This document shows positions 5,971-13,524 of a DNA stretch of 25,675 bases, piece by piece; the stretch's first letter is position 1, and each line of letters opens with the position of its first letter. The DNA is from JAPXSY01 sp033812795 (GTDB lineage Bacteria; Verrucomicrobiota; Kiritimatiellia; RFP12; UBA1067), in NCBI GenBank assembly GCA_033812795.1, contig JAPXSY010000044.1, positions 1 to 25,675 of the forward strand. Reading direction: 5' to 3'. The translations under genes were made by a program, and so were the position numbers. The notes under the pieces are model-generated. The model had not been told where the DNA came from and searched no databases. It saw only the letters and a list, made by a program, of their open reading frames with translations.

Positions 5971-8085
5971 ATGAGCAGGTATGAGCAGCCAGACTTGATT
6001 CTCCGGATTCGTAAACGTGACGGTCGTTCGGAGGTCTTCGATTCGAATAAAATTGTGGGCGCCATTCTTCGGGCCGGAGAAGCGACAGGCGAGTTCGCCG
6101 GGGACGAGGCGCGCAAACTGACCCTCAAGGTCATGTCGATCATCCACTCCCTCACCGACACGCTTGACCTCTCTGTCGAAAACGTGCAGGACATCGTTGA
6201 AGAGGTGTTGCTTGCCTCGCCCTACCGCCGCACGGCCAAGGCCTACATCATTTACCGCGACCAGCACGCCCGGATCCGCGAAATGCTCCGCAAAGCGGAC
6301 GTGGACCTGATCGACCGGTATCTGGGCAAAGCGGACTGGCGTGTGCGCGAGAACTCCAACATGGCCTACTCGCTGCAGGGGCTCAACAACTACATCTCAA
6401 GCGAGGTCAGCAAAGCCTACTGGCTCAACAAAATCTATCCGGCGGAGATCCGTGAGGCGCACGACAACGGCGCGTTGCATCTCCACGATCTGAATCTGCT
6501 GAGCGTCTACTGCGTGGGATGGGATTTGCAGGATTTGCTGCGCAGCGGCTTCAAGGGCGTGGCCGGCAAAGCCGAAAGCCTGCCCGCCAAACATTTCCGT
6601 ACCGCGTTGGGGCAGATCGTCAACTTCTTCTACACGCTGCAGGGCGAGGCCGCCGGCGCCCAGGCCTTCTCCAGCTTCGATACCCTGCTCGCCCCCTTCG
6701 TGCGGTATGACCGGCTCAACGCCGCCGAGGTCCGGCAAGCCTTGCAGGAGTTCATCTTCAATGTCAACGTGCCGACGCGCGTCGGCTTCCAGACGCCCTT
6801 CACGAACTTGACGATGGACCTGATCGCGCCGTCGACGCTGGCGAACGAGCATGCGGTCATCGGCGGCAAGGAGATGCCGGAGACCTATGCCGATTTCCAG
6901 CACGAGATGGACATGATCAACACCGCGTTTCTGGAGGTCATGACCGAGGGCGATGCCAAGGGGCGCGTCTTCACCTTCCCGATCCCGACCTACAACATCA
7001 CCCAGGATTTCGACTGGGAGCGCCCTGGTCTGGAGAAGCTCTGGGAGGTCACGGCCAAGTACGGCATCCCGTACTTCGCGAACTTCGTCAATTCCGACAT
7101 GAGTCCGGACGACGCCCGCTCGATGTGTTGCCGTCTGCGCCTCGACACGCGCGAGTTGAACCGGCGTGGCGGCGGCCTGTTCGGTGCCAATCCGCAGACC
7201 GGGTCAATCGGCGTGGTTACGATCAATATGCCGCGGCTCGGTTACCTCGCCACCGATGAGGACGATTTCCTCGCCCGCCTGGACAACCTTATGGGGATCG
7301 CGCGCAACAGTCTGGAAATCAAGCGCAAGGTGCTGGAACAGTTCACCGCGCAGAACCTCTACCCGTACACGCGTTTCTATCTGCGTCAGGTTTACCAGCG
7401 TTTCGGCACCTATTGGCAGAACCACTTCTCCACCATCGGACTCGTGGGCCTGAACGAGGCGTGCCTCAACCTCTTCGGCGAGGATATCGGTAGCGGGCGC
7501 GGTCGCGCCTTTGCCTTGACCGTGATGGATTTCATGCGCGCGCGGCTGGCCGACTATCAGGAAGAGACCGGCAACCTCTACAATCTGGAGGCGACCCCGG
7601 CCGAGGGCACGACCTACCGTCTCGCCCGGCTCGACCGGAAACTCTACCCCGAGATCATCACGGCCGGCGGCGAGGGAGAGCCCTTCTACTCCAACTCGAC
7701 CCAGCTTCCGGTCAATTACAGCGACGACATCCTGCGTGTGCTGGATCTGCAGGATGAGATTCAGACCAAGTACACCGGCGGCACGGTCGTGCACGCCTTC
7801 ATCGGCGAGGCGGTCAGCGACCCGCAGGCAGTCAAGGCGTTCGTGCGCATGGTCTGCCGGAACTACCGGTTGCCGTACTTCACGTTGACGCCGACCTTCA
7901 GCATCTGCGAGGATCACGGCTACCTGTCCGGCGAGGTGCATGAGTGCCCGCACTGCGGACAGTACACGGAAGTCTATTCGCGTGTGGTGGGGTACATCCG
8001 GCCTATTCAGCAGTGGAACGCGGGCAAGCAGAACGAGTTCCACCAGCGCAAAACCTACCACGTCTGCGAGGCGGCGGCGCGATGA
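5971..8085 (+). CDS. nrdD: Anaerobic (class III) ribonucleoside-triphosphate reductase, large subunit
   Basis: It reduces ribonucleoside triphosphates to dNTPs without oxygen, using a glycyl radical made by NrdG. The 704-residue protein has an N-terminal ATP-cone (residues ~5-95, RIRKRDGRSEVFDSNKIV) for allosteric control by ATP/dATP. The glycyl-radical barrel follows: YCVGWDLQDLL with Cys181, SMCCRL with Cys386-Cys387 (thiyl-radical cysteine region), and GLFGANPQTGSIGVVTINMP. The C-terminus has the zinc-site pattern CxxHGYLxGE...CPxCG (Cys646, 659, 662) and SRVVGYIRP, in which Gly674 is the likely radical glycine. I chose ATG at 5971 because GGAAGGG lies 5 bases before it; a GTG at 5950 is possible but lacks a good ribosome site. 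Its stop overlaps the nrdG start (ATGA), so the two are translationally coupled. Paired NrdR boxes flank its promoter. Confidence 0.97.
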   Translation: MSRYEQPDLILRIRKRDGRSEVFDSNKIVGAILRAGEATGEFAGDEARKLTLKVMSIIHSLTDTLDLSVENVQDIVEEVLLASPYRRTAKAYIIYRDQHARIREMLRKADVDLIDRYLGKADWRVRENSNMAYSLQGLNNYISSEVSKAYWLNKIYPAEIREAHDNGALHLHDLNLLSVYCVGWDLQDLLRSGFKGVAGKAESLPAKHFRTALGQIVNFFYTLQGEAAGAQAFSSFDTLLAPFVRYDRLNAAEVRQALQEFIFNVNVPTRVGFQTPFTNLTMDLIAPSTLANEHAVIGGKEMPETYADFQHEMDMINTAFLEVMTEGDAKGRVFTFPIPTYNITQDFDWERPGLEKLWEVTAKYGIPYFANFVNSDMSPDDARSMCCRLRLDTRELNRRGGGLFGANPQTGSIGVVTINMPRLGYLATDEDDFLARLDNLMGIARNSLEIKRKVLEQFTAQNLYPYTRFYLRQVYQRFGTYWQNHFSTIGLVGLNEACLNLFGEDIGSGRGRAFALTVMDFMRARLADYQEETGNLYNLEATPAEGTTYRLARLDRKLYPEIITAGGEGEPFYSNSTQLPVNYSDDILRVLDLQDEIQTKYTGGTVVHAFIGEAVSDPQAVKAFVRMVCRNYRLPYFTLTPTFSICEDHGYLSGEVHECPHCGQYTEVYSRVVGYIRPIQQWNAGKQNEFHQRKTYHVCEAAAR

Positions 8086-8777
8086 ACATCGCGGGGGTTG
8101 TGCCGCTCAGCCTCTGCGATTATCCGGGCCGTGTGGCCGCCGTGGTGTTCACGCAGGGCTGTAATTTCCGTTGCCCCTTCTGCCATAATGCGCACCTGAT
8201 CCCCCTCCTGCCCGTAGCCGGACAGATGCTGGAGGAAGAACAGGTGTTCGCCCGGATCACGGAGTACCGAACCCGTCTGGACGGAGTCGTGGTCTCCGGA
8301 GGCGAGCCGACCCTCCAGCAGGATCTGCCGGAGTTTTTGCTGCGCCTCAAAACGCTCGGCCTCGCGGTCAAACTGGACACCAACGGTTCGCAGCCGGAAA
8401 TGCTCCGCCGCGTGCTCGACGAGCGTCTCGTGGATTTCATCGCCATGGATGTCAAGGCCCCGTGGGAACACTACCCGCGACTCACGGGCACCGCGTGTGC
8501 TCAGGATGACCTCTTGCGAAGCCTGCGGCTGATCGCCGGTTCCGGGCTTCCCCACCAGTTCCGCACCACGCGCGTGGACCCGTTGCTGACGGACAGCGAT
8601 TACCGTAATGTGCGCGCGCAAATTCCGGACGGCAGCCCGCATGTCTGGCAAGCCTTCCGGCCCGAACACGCGTTTGATCCCGCGCTGCGCCCTCCCCGTC
8701 CGTGCACCGATAACGTGCCCGTAAGCGTGTCGTCCCGTCTTTCTGATTGCCCGCAGGCAAGGGAGAGGGCACAATAG
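8082..8777 (+). CDS. nrdG: Anaerobic ribonucleotide reductase activating protein (radical SAM)
   Basis: A 231-residue radical SAM enzyme that uses a [4Fe-4S] cluster and S-adenosylmethionine to form the glycyl radical on NrdD. The cluster motif CNFRCPFC has Cys27, Cys31 and Cys34. VVSGGEPTLQ near residue 72 is the GGE motif that contacts SAM, and LDTNGS follows. The N-terminal GVVPLSLCDYPGRVAAVVFTQG is typical of the longer bacterial NrdG group. Its ATG overlaps the nrdD stop codon by 4 bases (ATGA), and it ends 4 bases before the next gene, so it sits in a tight operon. The last ~30 residues (from about 200, rich in Arg, Pro and Ser) look poorly conserved and may be a lineage-specific tail. 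Confidence 0.95.
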   Translation: MNIAGVVPLSLCDYPGRVAAVVFTQGCNFRCPFCHNAHLIPLLPVAGQMLEEEQVFARITEYRTRLDGVVVSGGEPTLQQDLPEFLLRLKTLGLAVKLDTNGSQPEMLRRVLDERLVDFIAMDVKAPWEHYPRLTGTACAQDDLLRSLRLIAGSGLPHQFRTTRVDPLLTDSDYRNVRAQIPDGSPHVWQAFRPEHAFDPALRPPRPCTDNVPVSVSSRLSDCPQARERAQ

Positions 8778-8781
8778 AGGC

Positions 8782-9633
8782 ATGTTCGTTCCGAACGCCG
8801 ATAACATCACGGCACGCTGGGTCTGCCAGATCGCGGGCGGGGGGATTCTGGTCGCGGGAGTTGCCGCAGCGCTCGCGCTGTTGTGGTCCGCGCAACGTCG
8901 TCGCGCCGCAGGCGCGCGGACCGTCGCCGTCGCGCACCTGGCCTCGCTCCCCCTCTCGGATGTTCACGCCGGAGTGACCCTGATCATCACGTTCCTGTTC
9001 GCTCTGGCGTCCTTGCCTCGGACGGCAGGGACCGCGTTTCGGCCTGACGACCGCGCGCTGGTGCTCGGTCCCCTGCTTTATCTCTGTTCGAGTGTGCTGG
9101 TCGTGATGTTCTGTGGCGTCCACGCGAGGTGCGGCCTGCGGAGGATGTTTCTCGCCGGACCGGTTAGGCCGGCCGCCGCAGTGGCGAAAGGGCTGGTCTA
9201 CGGACTCGCCGCGATCCCGCCGGTGGCCCTGCTCTCGTTCCTGATTTCCGCAGGTCTGGAGGCTTGGGGTTTCGCACCGCAACATCAGGAGGTCTTTGAC
9301 TGGCTTGGCGATGCCTCGCGGGCGCCCGGGGCACGCCTCTTCATGATGGGGGCGGCCGTGTTTCTCGCCCCCCTTTCCGAGGAGACCCTGTTCCGGGGCA
9401 TCCTCTTCCCATGCCTGCTGCGCGGGAGGTCGGTTGTGGGCGCCGCATTGGTTTCCTCCCTCTATTTCGCGACGGTGCATCTTCACCTCGCGTCCTTTCT
9501 GCCGCTGGTGGTGCTGGGCATGTTTTTTTCTGCGGGTTACGCTGCCACCGGCTCGCTCCTGACCCCCATCACCATGCACGCGCTCTTCAATTTCACCAGC
9601 CTGATCTTTTATCTTGCCGATCCCCTTCCCTGA
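8782..9633 (+). CDS. CPBP family intramembrane glutamic endopeptidase
   Basis: A 283-residue multi-pass membrane protein of the CPBP (Abi/CAAX protease-related) family. The three family motifs are intact: EETLFRG with Glu200, Glu201 and Arg205; FATVH with Phe229 and His233; and HALFN with His266 and Asn270. About eight hydrophobic segments are visible. Family members cleave or process membrane-associated peptides, with roles ranging from prenyl-protein processing to bacteriocin self-immunity; the substrate here cannot be told. Start ATG at 8782 follows a GGGAGAGG/TAGAGG purine-rich stretch and lies 4 bases after nrdG, so it is co-transcribed with nrdDG, though a functional link to them is not evident. 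rarA starts 43 bases after its stop. Confidence 0.88.
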   Translation: MFVPNADNITARWVCQIAGGGILVAGVAAALALLWSAQRRRAAGARTVAVAHLASLPLSDVHAGVTLIITFLFALASLPRTAGTAFRPDDRALVLGPLLYLCSSVLVVMFCGVHARCGLRRMFLAGPVRPAAAVAKGLVYGLAAIPPVALLSFLISAGLEAWGFAPQHQEVFDWLGDASRAPGARLFMMGAAVFLAPLSEETLFRGILFPCLLRGRSVVGAALVSSLYFATVHLHLASFLPLVVLGMFFSAGYAATGSLLTPITMHALFNFTSLIFYLADPLP

Positions 9634-9676
9634 ATCCGGCGCGCAAGCCGGCCACCCCCACAAGCAGAACACGCAC

Positions 9677-11032
9677 ATGACGGATCAAGATCTTTTCGAC
9701 AAATCGGCGTCATCGCCGGAGTTCCCGACGGGACACGCCGCAGAGGGCCTCCGCCCCCCGTTGGCCGCACGCATGCGGCCCGAAACGCTTGAAGACGTGG
9801 TGGGGCAGGAGCATATTCTCGGCCCGGGAAAACTGTTGCGCCGCGTGATTGAGGCGGACCGCCTGACCAACCTGATTTTCTACGGGCCGCCCGGATGCGG
9901 CAAAACCACCCTGGCCGAAGTCATCTCCCGCATCACCCGCAGACGGTTTGAGCGGACCAGCGGGGTTCTGTCTAATGTCGCCACGTTACGCTCTCTCTGT
10001 GAGACCGCCCGCCTCTACCGGAACGACCCCGGCACCATCCTGTTCATCGACGAGATCCACCGGTTCAGCAAATCGCAGCAGGATGTGCTGCTGCCGTATG
10101 TTGAGAACGGCACGGTAACCCTCATCGGTGCCACCACCCACAACCCGAATATCTTCGTCAACAGTCCGCTCACCTCACGCTCCCTGGTGTTCGAATTGCG
10201 ACCGCTGAGCGAGGAAGCCATCACCTGTCTGGTGCAGCGCGCGCTGGCCGACTCCTCGCGCGGATTGGGTCATCTTCCGGCCGAACTCACGCCCGAGGCC
10301 ACACAGTTTCTCGCCACCATGTGCGATGGAGACGCGCGGCGCGCGCTGAATGCACTTGAGATCGCGGTCCGCTCCACGCCGCCCGATCCGGACGGGGTGA
10401 TCCGCATCACCCACGCCGTGATCGAGGACTCGGTACAGCGCAAGATGGTCGTCTATGATAAAGATGAGGACGGCCACTACGACACCATTTCGGCCTTCAT
10501 CAAATCGGTGCGCGGTTCCGATCCCCACGCCGCGATCTACTGGCTCGCCAAAATGCTGGAGGCCGGCGAAGACCCGCGGTTCATCGCGCGCCGTCTGATC
10601 ATCCTCGCCTCCGAAGACATCGGCAATGCCGACCCGCGCGGACTCACGGTGGCGGTCGCGGCCATGCATGCCGTAGAGTTCATCGGTATGCCGGAGGCCC
10701 GTATCTCCCTCGCGCAGGCCACCACCTATCTGGCGACCGCGCCCAAGAGCAATGCGTCGTACCTCGCCGTGGAAGAGGCTCTGGCGGACGTGCGCTCCGG
10801 CCGTGTCTTGGCGGTGCCGGAGCACCTCAAGAACGTGCATGTCCGTGCCGTGGGGCGGGAGGGACTCGACACGGCTTACAAGTATCCGCACGATTATGCC
10901 CAGCATACCGTGGATCAACTGTATCTGCCGAAGGACAAGCGCTATTACCGTCCTGCCGCGCAGGGATATGAGGAAACCCTCGCCCGGCGCATGGAACACG
11001 TCGAACGGCTGAAACGCGAAACACGCGAATGA
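9677..11032 (+). CDS. rarA: Replication-associated recombination protein A (AAA+ ATPase)
   Basis: RarA (MgsA) is a clamp-loader-like AAA+ ATPase that acts at stalled replication forks and at single-strand DNA-duplex junctions. The 451-residue protein has Walker A GPPGCGKTT (residues 70-78), Walker B ILFIDEIHRF (Asp125, Glu126), the sensor region LIGATTHNPNIFVNSPLTSR, and the C-terminal MgsA part with ALADVRSG, PEHLKNVHV and YKYPHDY. These mark RarA rather than RuvB or a clamp-loader subunit. ATG at 9677 is preferred; a TTG at 9614 would overlap the CPBP gene. The N-terminal ~25 residues before the core are unconserved. It ends the plus-strand nrdD-nrdG-CPBP-rarA run; no clear terminator is seen before the long repeat-bearing gap downstream. 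Confidence 0.96.
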   Translation: MTDQDLFDKSASSPEFPTGHAAEGLRPPLAARMRPETLEDVVGQEHILGPGKLLRRVIEADRLTNLIFYGPPGCGKTTLAEVISRITRRRFERTSGVLSNVATLRSLCETARLYRNDPGTILFIDEIHRFSKSQQDVLLPYVENGTVTLIGATTHNPNIFVNSPLTSRSLVFELRPLSEEAITCLVQRALADSSRGLGHLPAELTPEATQFLATMCDGDARRALNALEIAVRSTPPDPDGVIRITHAVIEDSVQRKMVVYDKDEDGHYDTISAFIKSVRGSDPHAAIYWLAKMLEAGEDPRFIARRLIILASEDIGNADPRGLTVAVAAMHAVEFIGMPEARISLAQATTYLATAPKSNASYLAVEEALADVRSGRVLAVPEHLKNVHVRAVGREGLDTAYKYPHDYAQHTVDQLYLPKDKRYYRPAAQGYEETLARRMEHVERLKRETRE

Positions 11033-11190
11033 CGCATGCCCGCGCGACCGGCCAGCGCAACACCTGAAGTTTTGAAAGCGGCCACGCGCTTTGCACAGGC
11101 ATTGATCTGCACAGACCGGCTGACAGGCAGATATCCGGGGTGATTGTCGTACCGGTCATTTCTTTCTATCAGGACCACGTATCAGGAAAA
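11033..11190. other. Noncoding stretch between rarA and the repeat block
   Basis: I see no gene, promoter or convincing terminator in these bases. Together with the repeat block and the flank up to 11893 they make the longest gene-free gap of the window (about 860 bases), between convergent rarA and the lpxC-type gene. Confidence 0.5.
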
Positions 11191-11775
11191 TCGATCCCGA
11201 TAGCGATCCCGATAGCGATCCCGATACCGATAGCGATAGCGACCCCGATTTGGATGAAACCATGAAACCTTGAAACCCCGAAACCCAAGAAAGCGTCCCG
11301 TGGTGAAATAATCGATCCCGATACCGATACCGACCCCGATCCCGATTTGGATGAAACCATGAAACCTTGAAACCTGAAACCATGAAACCCAAGAAAGTGT
11401 CCCGTGGTTAAACAATCGACCCCGATAGCGATAGCGATAGCGACCCCGATTTGGATGAAACCATGAAAAACATGAAACTTCATGAAAATCAGGAATTCCC
11501 CCTGGCGTTCCCAAAAACCGAGCGATGCCCCAAAAAACCTGCGTAATCTGTGTAAATCTGTGGATAAAAACCCGAGCAGTGCCATCCCGTGTGTTCGTGG
11601 TTAAACAATCGATCCCGATACCGATACCGACCCCGATCCCGATTTGGATGAAACCATGAAACCTTGAAACCATGAAACCATGAAACCCAAGAAAGTGTCC
11701 CGTGGTGAAATAATCGATCCCGATCCCGATACCGACCCCGATCCCGATTTGGATGAAACCATGAAACCCAAGAAG
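11191..11775 (+). repeat. Composite repeat, locus 2: five units
   Basis: Five hexamer arrays of the GATNNC/GACCCC type start at 11193 (9 hexamers), 11314 (5), 11418 (5), 11611 (5) and 11716 (5). Each is followed by the invariant 15-mer GATTTGGATGAAACC, then by short ATGAAACC/TTGAAACC copies. Units are linked by a constant segment, roughly ACCCAAGAAAGTGTCCCG then TGGT and AATC. That segment is intact before units B, C and E and altered before A and D. An unrelated insert (about 11490-11600) separates units C and D. All units point the same way. The hexamers contain no stop codon in any frame, so spurious open frames cross the region on both strands. Confidence 0.9.
11490..11600. repeat. Non-hexamer insert inside the composite repeat
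   Basis: Between units C and D lies unrelated sequence containing two near-copies of an AATCTGTG motif (AATCTGTGTA and AATCTGTGGA, near 11545-11565) and ending in GTTCGTGGTTAAAC, which replaces the usual linker. It looks like a second kind of dispersed intergenic repeat. No function is assigned. Confidence 0.5.
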
Positions 11776-11893
11776 CGGTCGAATTCTGCATCCGCGCTGA
11801 CCGGGTGGCCTCCAAGTAGTCGTGTGCATGAACGTGTACCGCTCCGCTGTGAACGGGCACGGATTTCCGGCGCCACCCGAAACCTGTAGCCGC
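11776..11893. other. Noncoding flank downstream of the lpxC-type gene
   Basis: Between the last repeat unit and the stop of the lpxC-type gene I see no open frame with a ribosome site, no terminator hairpin with a T-run and no RNA gene. Confidence 0.45.
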
Positions 11894-12922
11894 CTATGCC
11901 AGCGTGGTCAGCAGTCCATGTTTGTAGAGCAGGCCCACCGCGCGCGCATCAAGCGTGTGTCCGGCACGGTAGGAGACCACGCGTCCGACAAAGCGTCCGA
12001 TATCGATCAGCGCGATCGCGGCCAGCAGATCAAGCGTGGCACGGTGCCAGACCGGCTCGAGTGCCTTGCCGCTGTCCTCCTGCACAAAACGCGGCTCACC
12101 GTAATATTTATGCTTGCCGTGGATCAGGATGTTGTCCGTCGTGTAGCCGAGATTGCGCGTGTCCGCAAAGAGGAAACCGAACAGGCAGACCATCAGCATC
12201 TGGCCGTGCGAAGCGTTGGTGCGCGCGAATGCGCCGTGACGGAAACTGTCCGGCGTGACGTCAAAGACAATACGCTGCTGACCGATGATCGAGTTGAAGT
12301 CGATCGCCACATCCAGTCGCAACTTCTTCTCGCCGTTCTCGGGCGGCAGGAAGGTCAGGAAGTCACCGCGATTGCCGCCGAAGGTGACCGGCTCTTTGAC
12401 GGTCACGTACTGCGCGGGCTCGTCGCGCTCGATAATCCCGCACTGCTCGACCGCCTCGACCAAATCAACGCTGCTGCGGTCAAAGAGCGGCGGGTCGCCG
12501 GAGTTGGTGCTGATCACCACATCGTCCACGCCCATGCCCAAACGCAGGGCGATGATGTGTTCGACCATACGCAGGTAGTTGTGCGGATTGCCGCTACGCA
12601 ACACGATGTTGCGCGCGGAGGTCCACACGTTGCGGATCGAGACCAGCGTCATGAGCTGCTCGTCGAGATCGGTGCGGTCGATCCACCAGCCGGCGTTGTT
12701 CGAGGGTCCGAAGGTCAACGTGCGCCGGGCACGGCCGGCAAAGGTGCCGGGGCCGGTCACCGATCGTTTGCCGCCAAGCGTTGTGCGGCGCGGCGAGTAG
12801 CCGGCATCGCCTTCGCACAGCATCACCTGATCCACGGGCTGGGCATGAAACCGCTCAACCGCCTGCCGTACCGCCTGAGTCTCTCCCAGCAACGTCCTGC
12901 CCGACGGGTATGAAAACTCCAT
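11894..12922 (-). CDS. lpxC: Divergent LpxC-type UDP-3-O-acyl-GlcNAc deacetylase
   Basis: LpxC removes the acetyl group from UDP-3-O-acyl-GlcNAc, the committed step of lipid A synthesis, using zinc in the cytosol. The 342-residue product has the two-domain LpxC layout. YLRMVEHIIALRLGMGVDDV (Glu121, His122) matches the catalytic Glu and first zinc His. AFART matches the ART region. VWHRATLD (His293, Asp298) stands where HKxLD provides the other two zinc ligands, and YRAGHTLD matches the C-terminal catalytic His region. It is odd in three ways: an N-terminal extension of about 55 residues, loss of the usual GLHSG, and one extra residue between the zinc His and Asp. It could be the organism's real LpxC or a paralogue with another amide substrate. 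ATG at 12922 has GGGGGAG about 11 bases upstream. It is the last gene of the comEC operon, 20 bases after the thioredoxin-like gene. Confidence 0.75.
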   Translation of the reverse strand: MEFSYPSGRTLLGETQAVRQAVERFHAQPVDQVMLCEGDAGYSPRRTTLGGKRSVTGPGTFAGRARRTLTFGPSNNAGWWIDRTDLDEQLMTLVSIRNVWTSARNIVLRSGNPHNYLRMVEHIIALRLGMGVDDVVISTNSGDPPLFDRSSVDLVEAVEQCGIIERDEPAQYVTVKEPVTFGGNRGDFLTFLPPENGEKKLRLDVAIDFNSIIGQQRIVFDVTPDSFRHGAFARTNASHGQMLMVCLFGFLFADTRNLGYTTDNILIHGKHKYYGEPRFVQEDSGKALEPVWHRATLDLLAAIALIDIGRFVGRVVSYRAGHTLDARAVGLLYKHGLLTTLA

Positions 12923-12942
12923 AAACGCTTACGCTCCCCCGC

Positions 12943-13524
12943 CTATTTTTTCTCGGCGCCCTGCGCCGCTTTGGCGGCCTTCTCAGCCTTCATCTTCTCG
13001 TACGCCGAAAGCGGCTTGGCCGCTTCGGGTTTGTCCACGGTCTTGATGCCTGCTGCTTCGAGCAGCTCCTTGAGATGCTTGACGTAAGCCTCGGCACCGC
13101 CCTCCTTGTATCCGGTCCGGCCGAGCTGCTTGCCTTCGGCATTGAGCAGAAACACCGTGGGGTAACCGCGTACGCCGTACTTGGACGCCAGCCCGCTGTT
13201 CTGCTTTTTGACCTTGTCGGATATTTTCTTCGCCTGCGGGAAGTCTGCCTCAAACAGGATCAGATTGTCGGCGGCAAACTTCTCAAACGTCTTGGTGTCG
13301 AGCGCTTCTCTCTTGAGACGCACACACCATCCGCACCAGTCGCTTCCCGTGAAAAACGCGAAGATCGGTTGCTTGAAGGCCTCCGCCTCCTTTTGGGCCT
13401 GTTCGAAATTGTCCAGCCACCCCTTGGTCTTTTCCGCACCCTGCTCTTTTTTCTGCAACCAAGACTGCGCCTGTCCGCACGCCGCGATCAGACACACCAG
13501 CGTCATGCCGATCCTTCTTTTCAT
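12943..13524 (-). CDS. Exported thioredoxin-fold (CxxC) protein, possible lipoprotein
   Basis: A 193-residue thioredoxin-like protein. The N-terminus (MKRRIGMTLVCLIAAC) is a signal sequence; IAAC fits a lipobox, so Cys16 may be lipidated and the protein held in the envelope. The thioredoxin fold follows: PIFAFFTGSDWCGWC with the redox pair Cys64/Cys67, then GVRGYPTVFLL with the cis-proline. The tail (from ~165) is Lys/Ala-rich and probably unstructured. It could reduce or isomerise disulfides of envelope proteins; partner unknown. Start ATG at 13524 is set by AAGGAGG with 6-base spacing; a GTG at 13530 would abut that site. Its ATG overlaps the stop of the Mur ligase gene by 4 bases (ATGA), which indicates translational coupling. 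Confidence 0.85.
   Translation of the reverse strand: MKRRIGMTLVCLIAACGQAQSWLQKKEQGAEKTKGWLDNFEQAQKEAEAFKQPIFAFFTGSDWCGWCVRLKREALDTKTFEKFAADNLILFEADFPQAKKISDKVKKQNSGLASKYGVRGYPTVFLLNAEGKQLGRTGYKEGGAEAYVKHLKELLEAAGIKTVDKPEAAKPLSAYEKMKAEKAAKAAQGAEKK

Noticed and set aside
8482..9678. Minus-strand open frame across nrdG, the CPBP gene and rarA start
   Set aside because: It crosses three well-supported plus-strand genes and its product is low-complexity and unlike any family.
11191..11775. CRISPR array
   Set aside because: The GAAACC ends recall some CRISPR repeats, but spacing is irregular, there are no unique spacers of even length, no leader, and no cas genes nearby.
11033..11893. Insertion sequence or prophage remnant in the long gap
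   Set aside because: No transposase or integrase fragment, no terminal inverted repeats and no target-site duplication could be seen around the repeat block.
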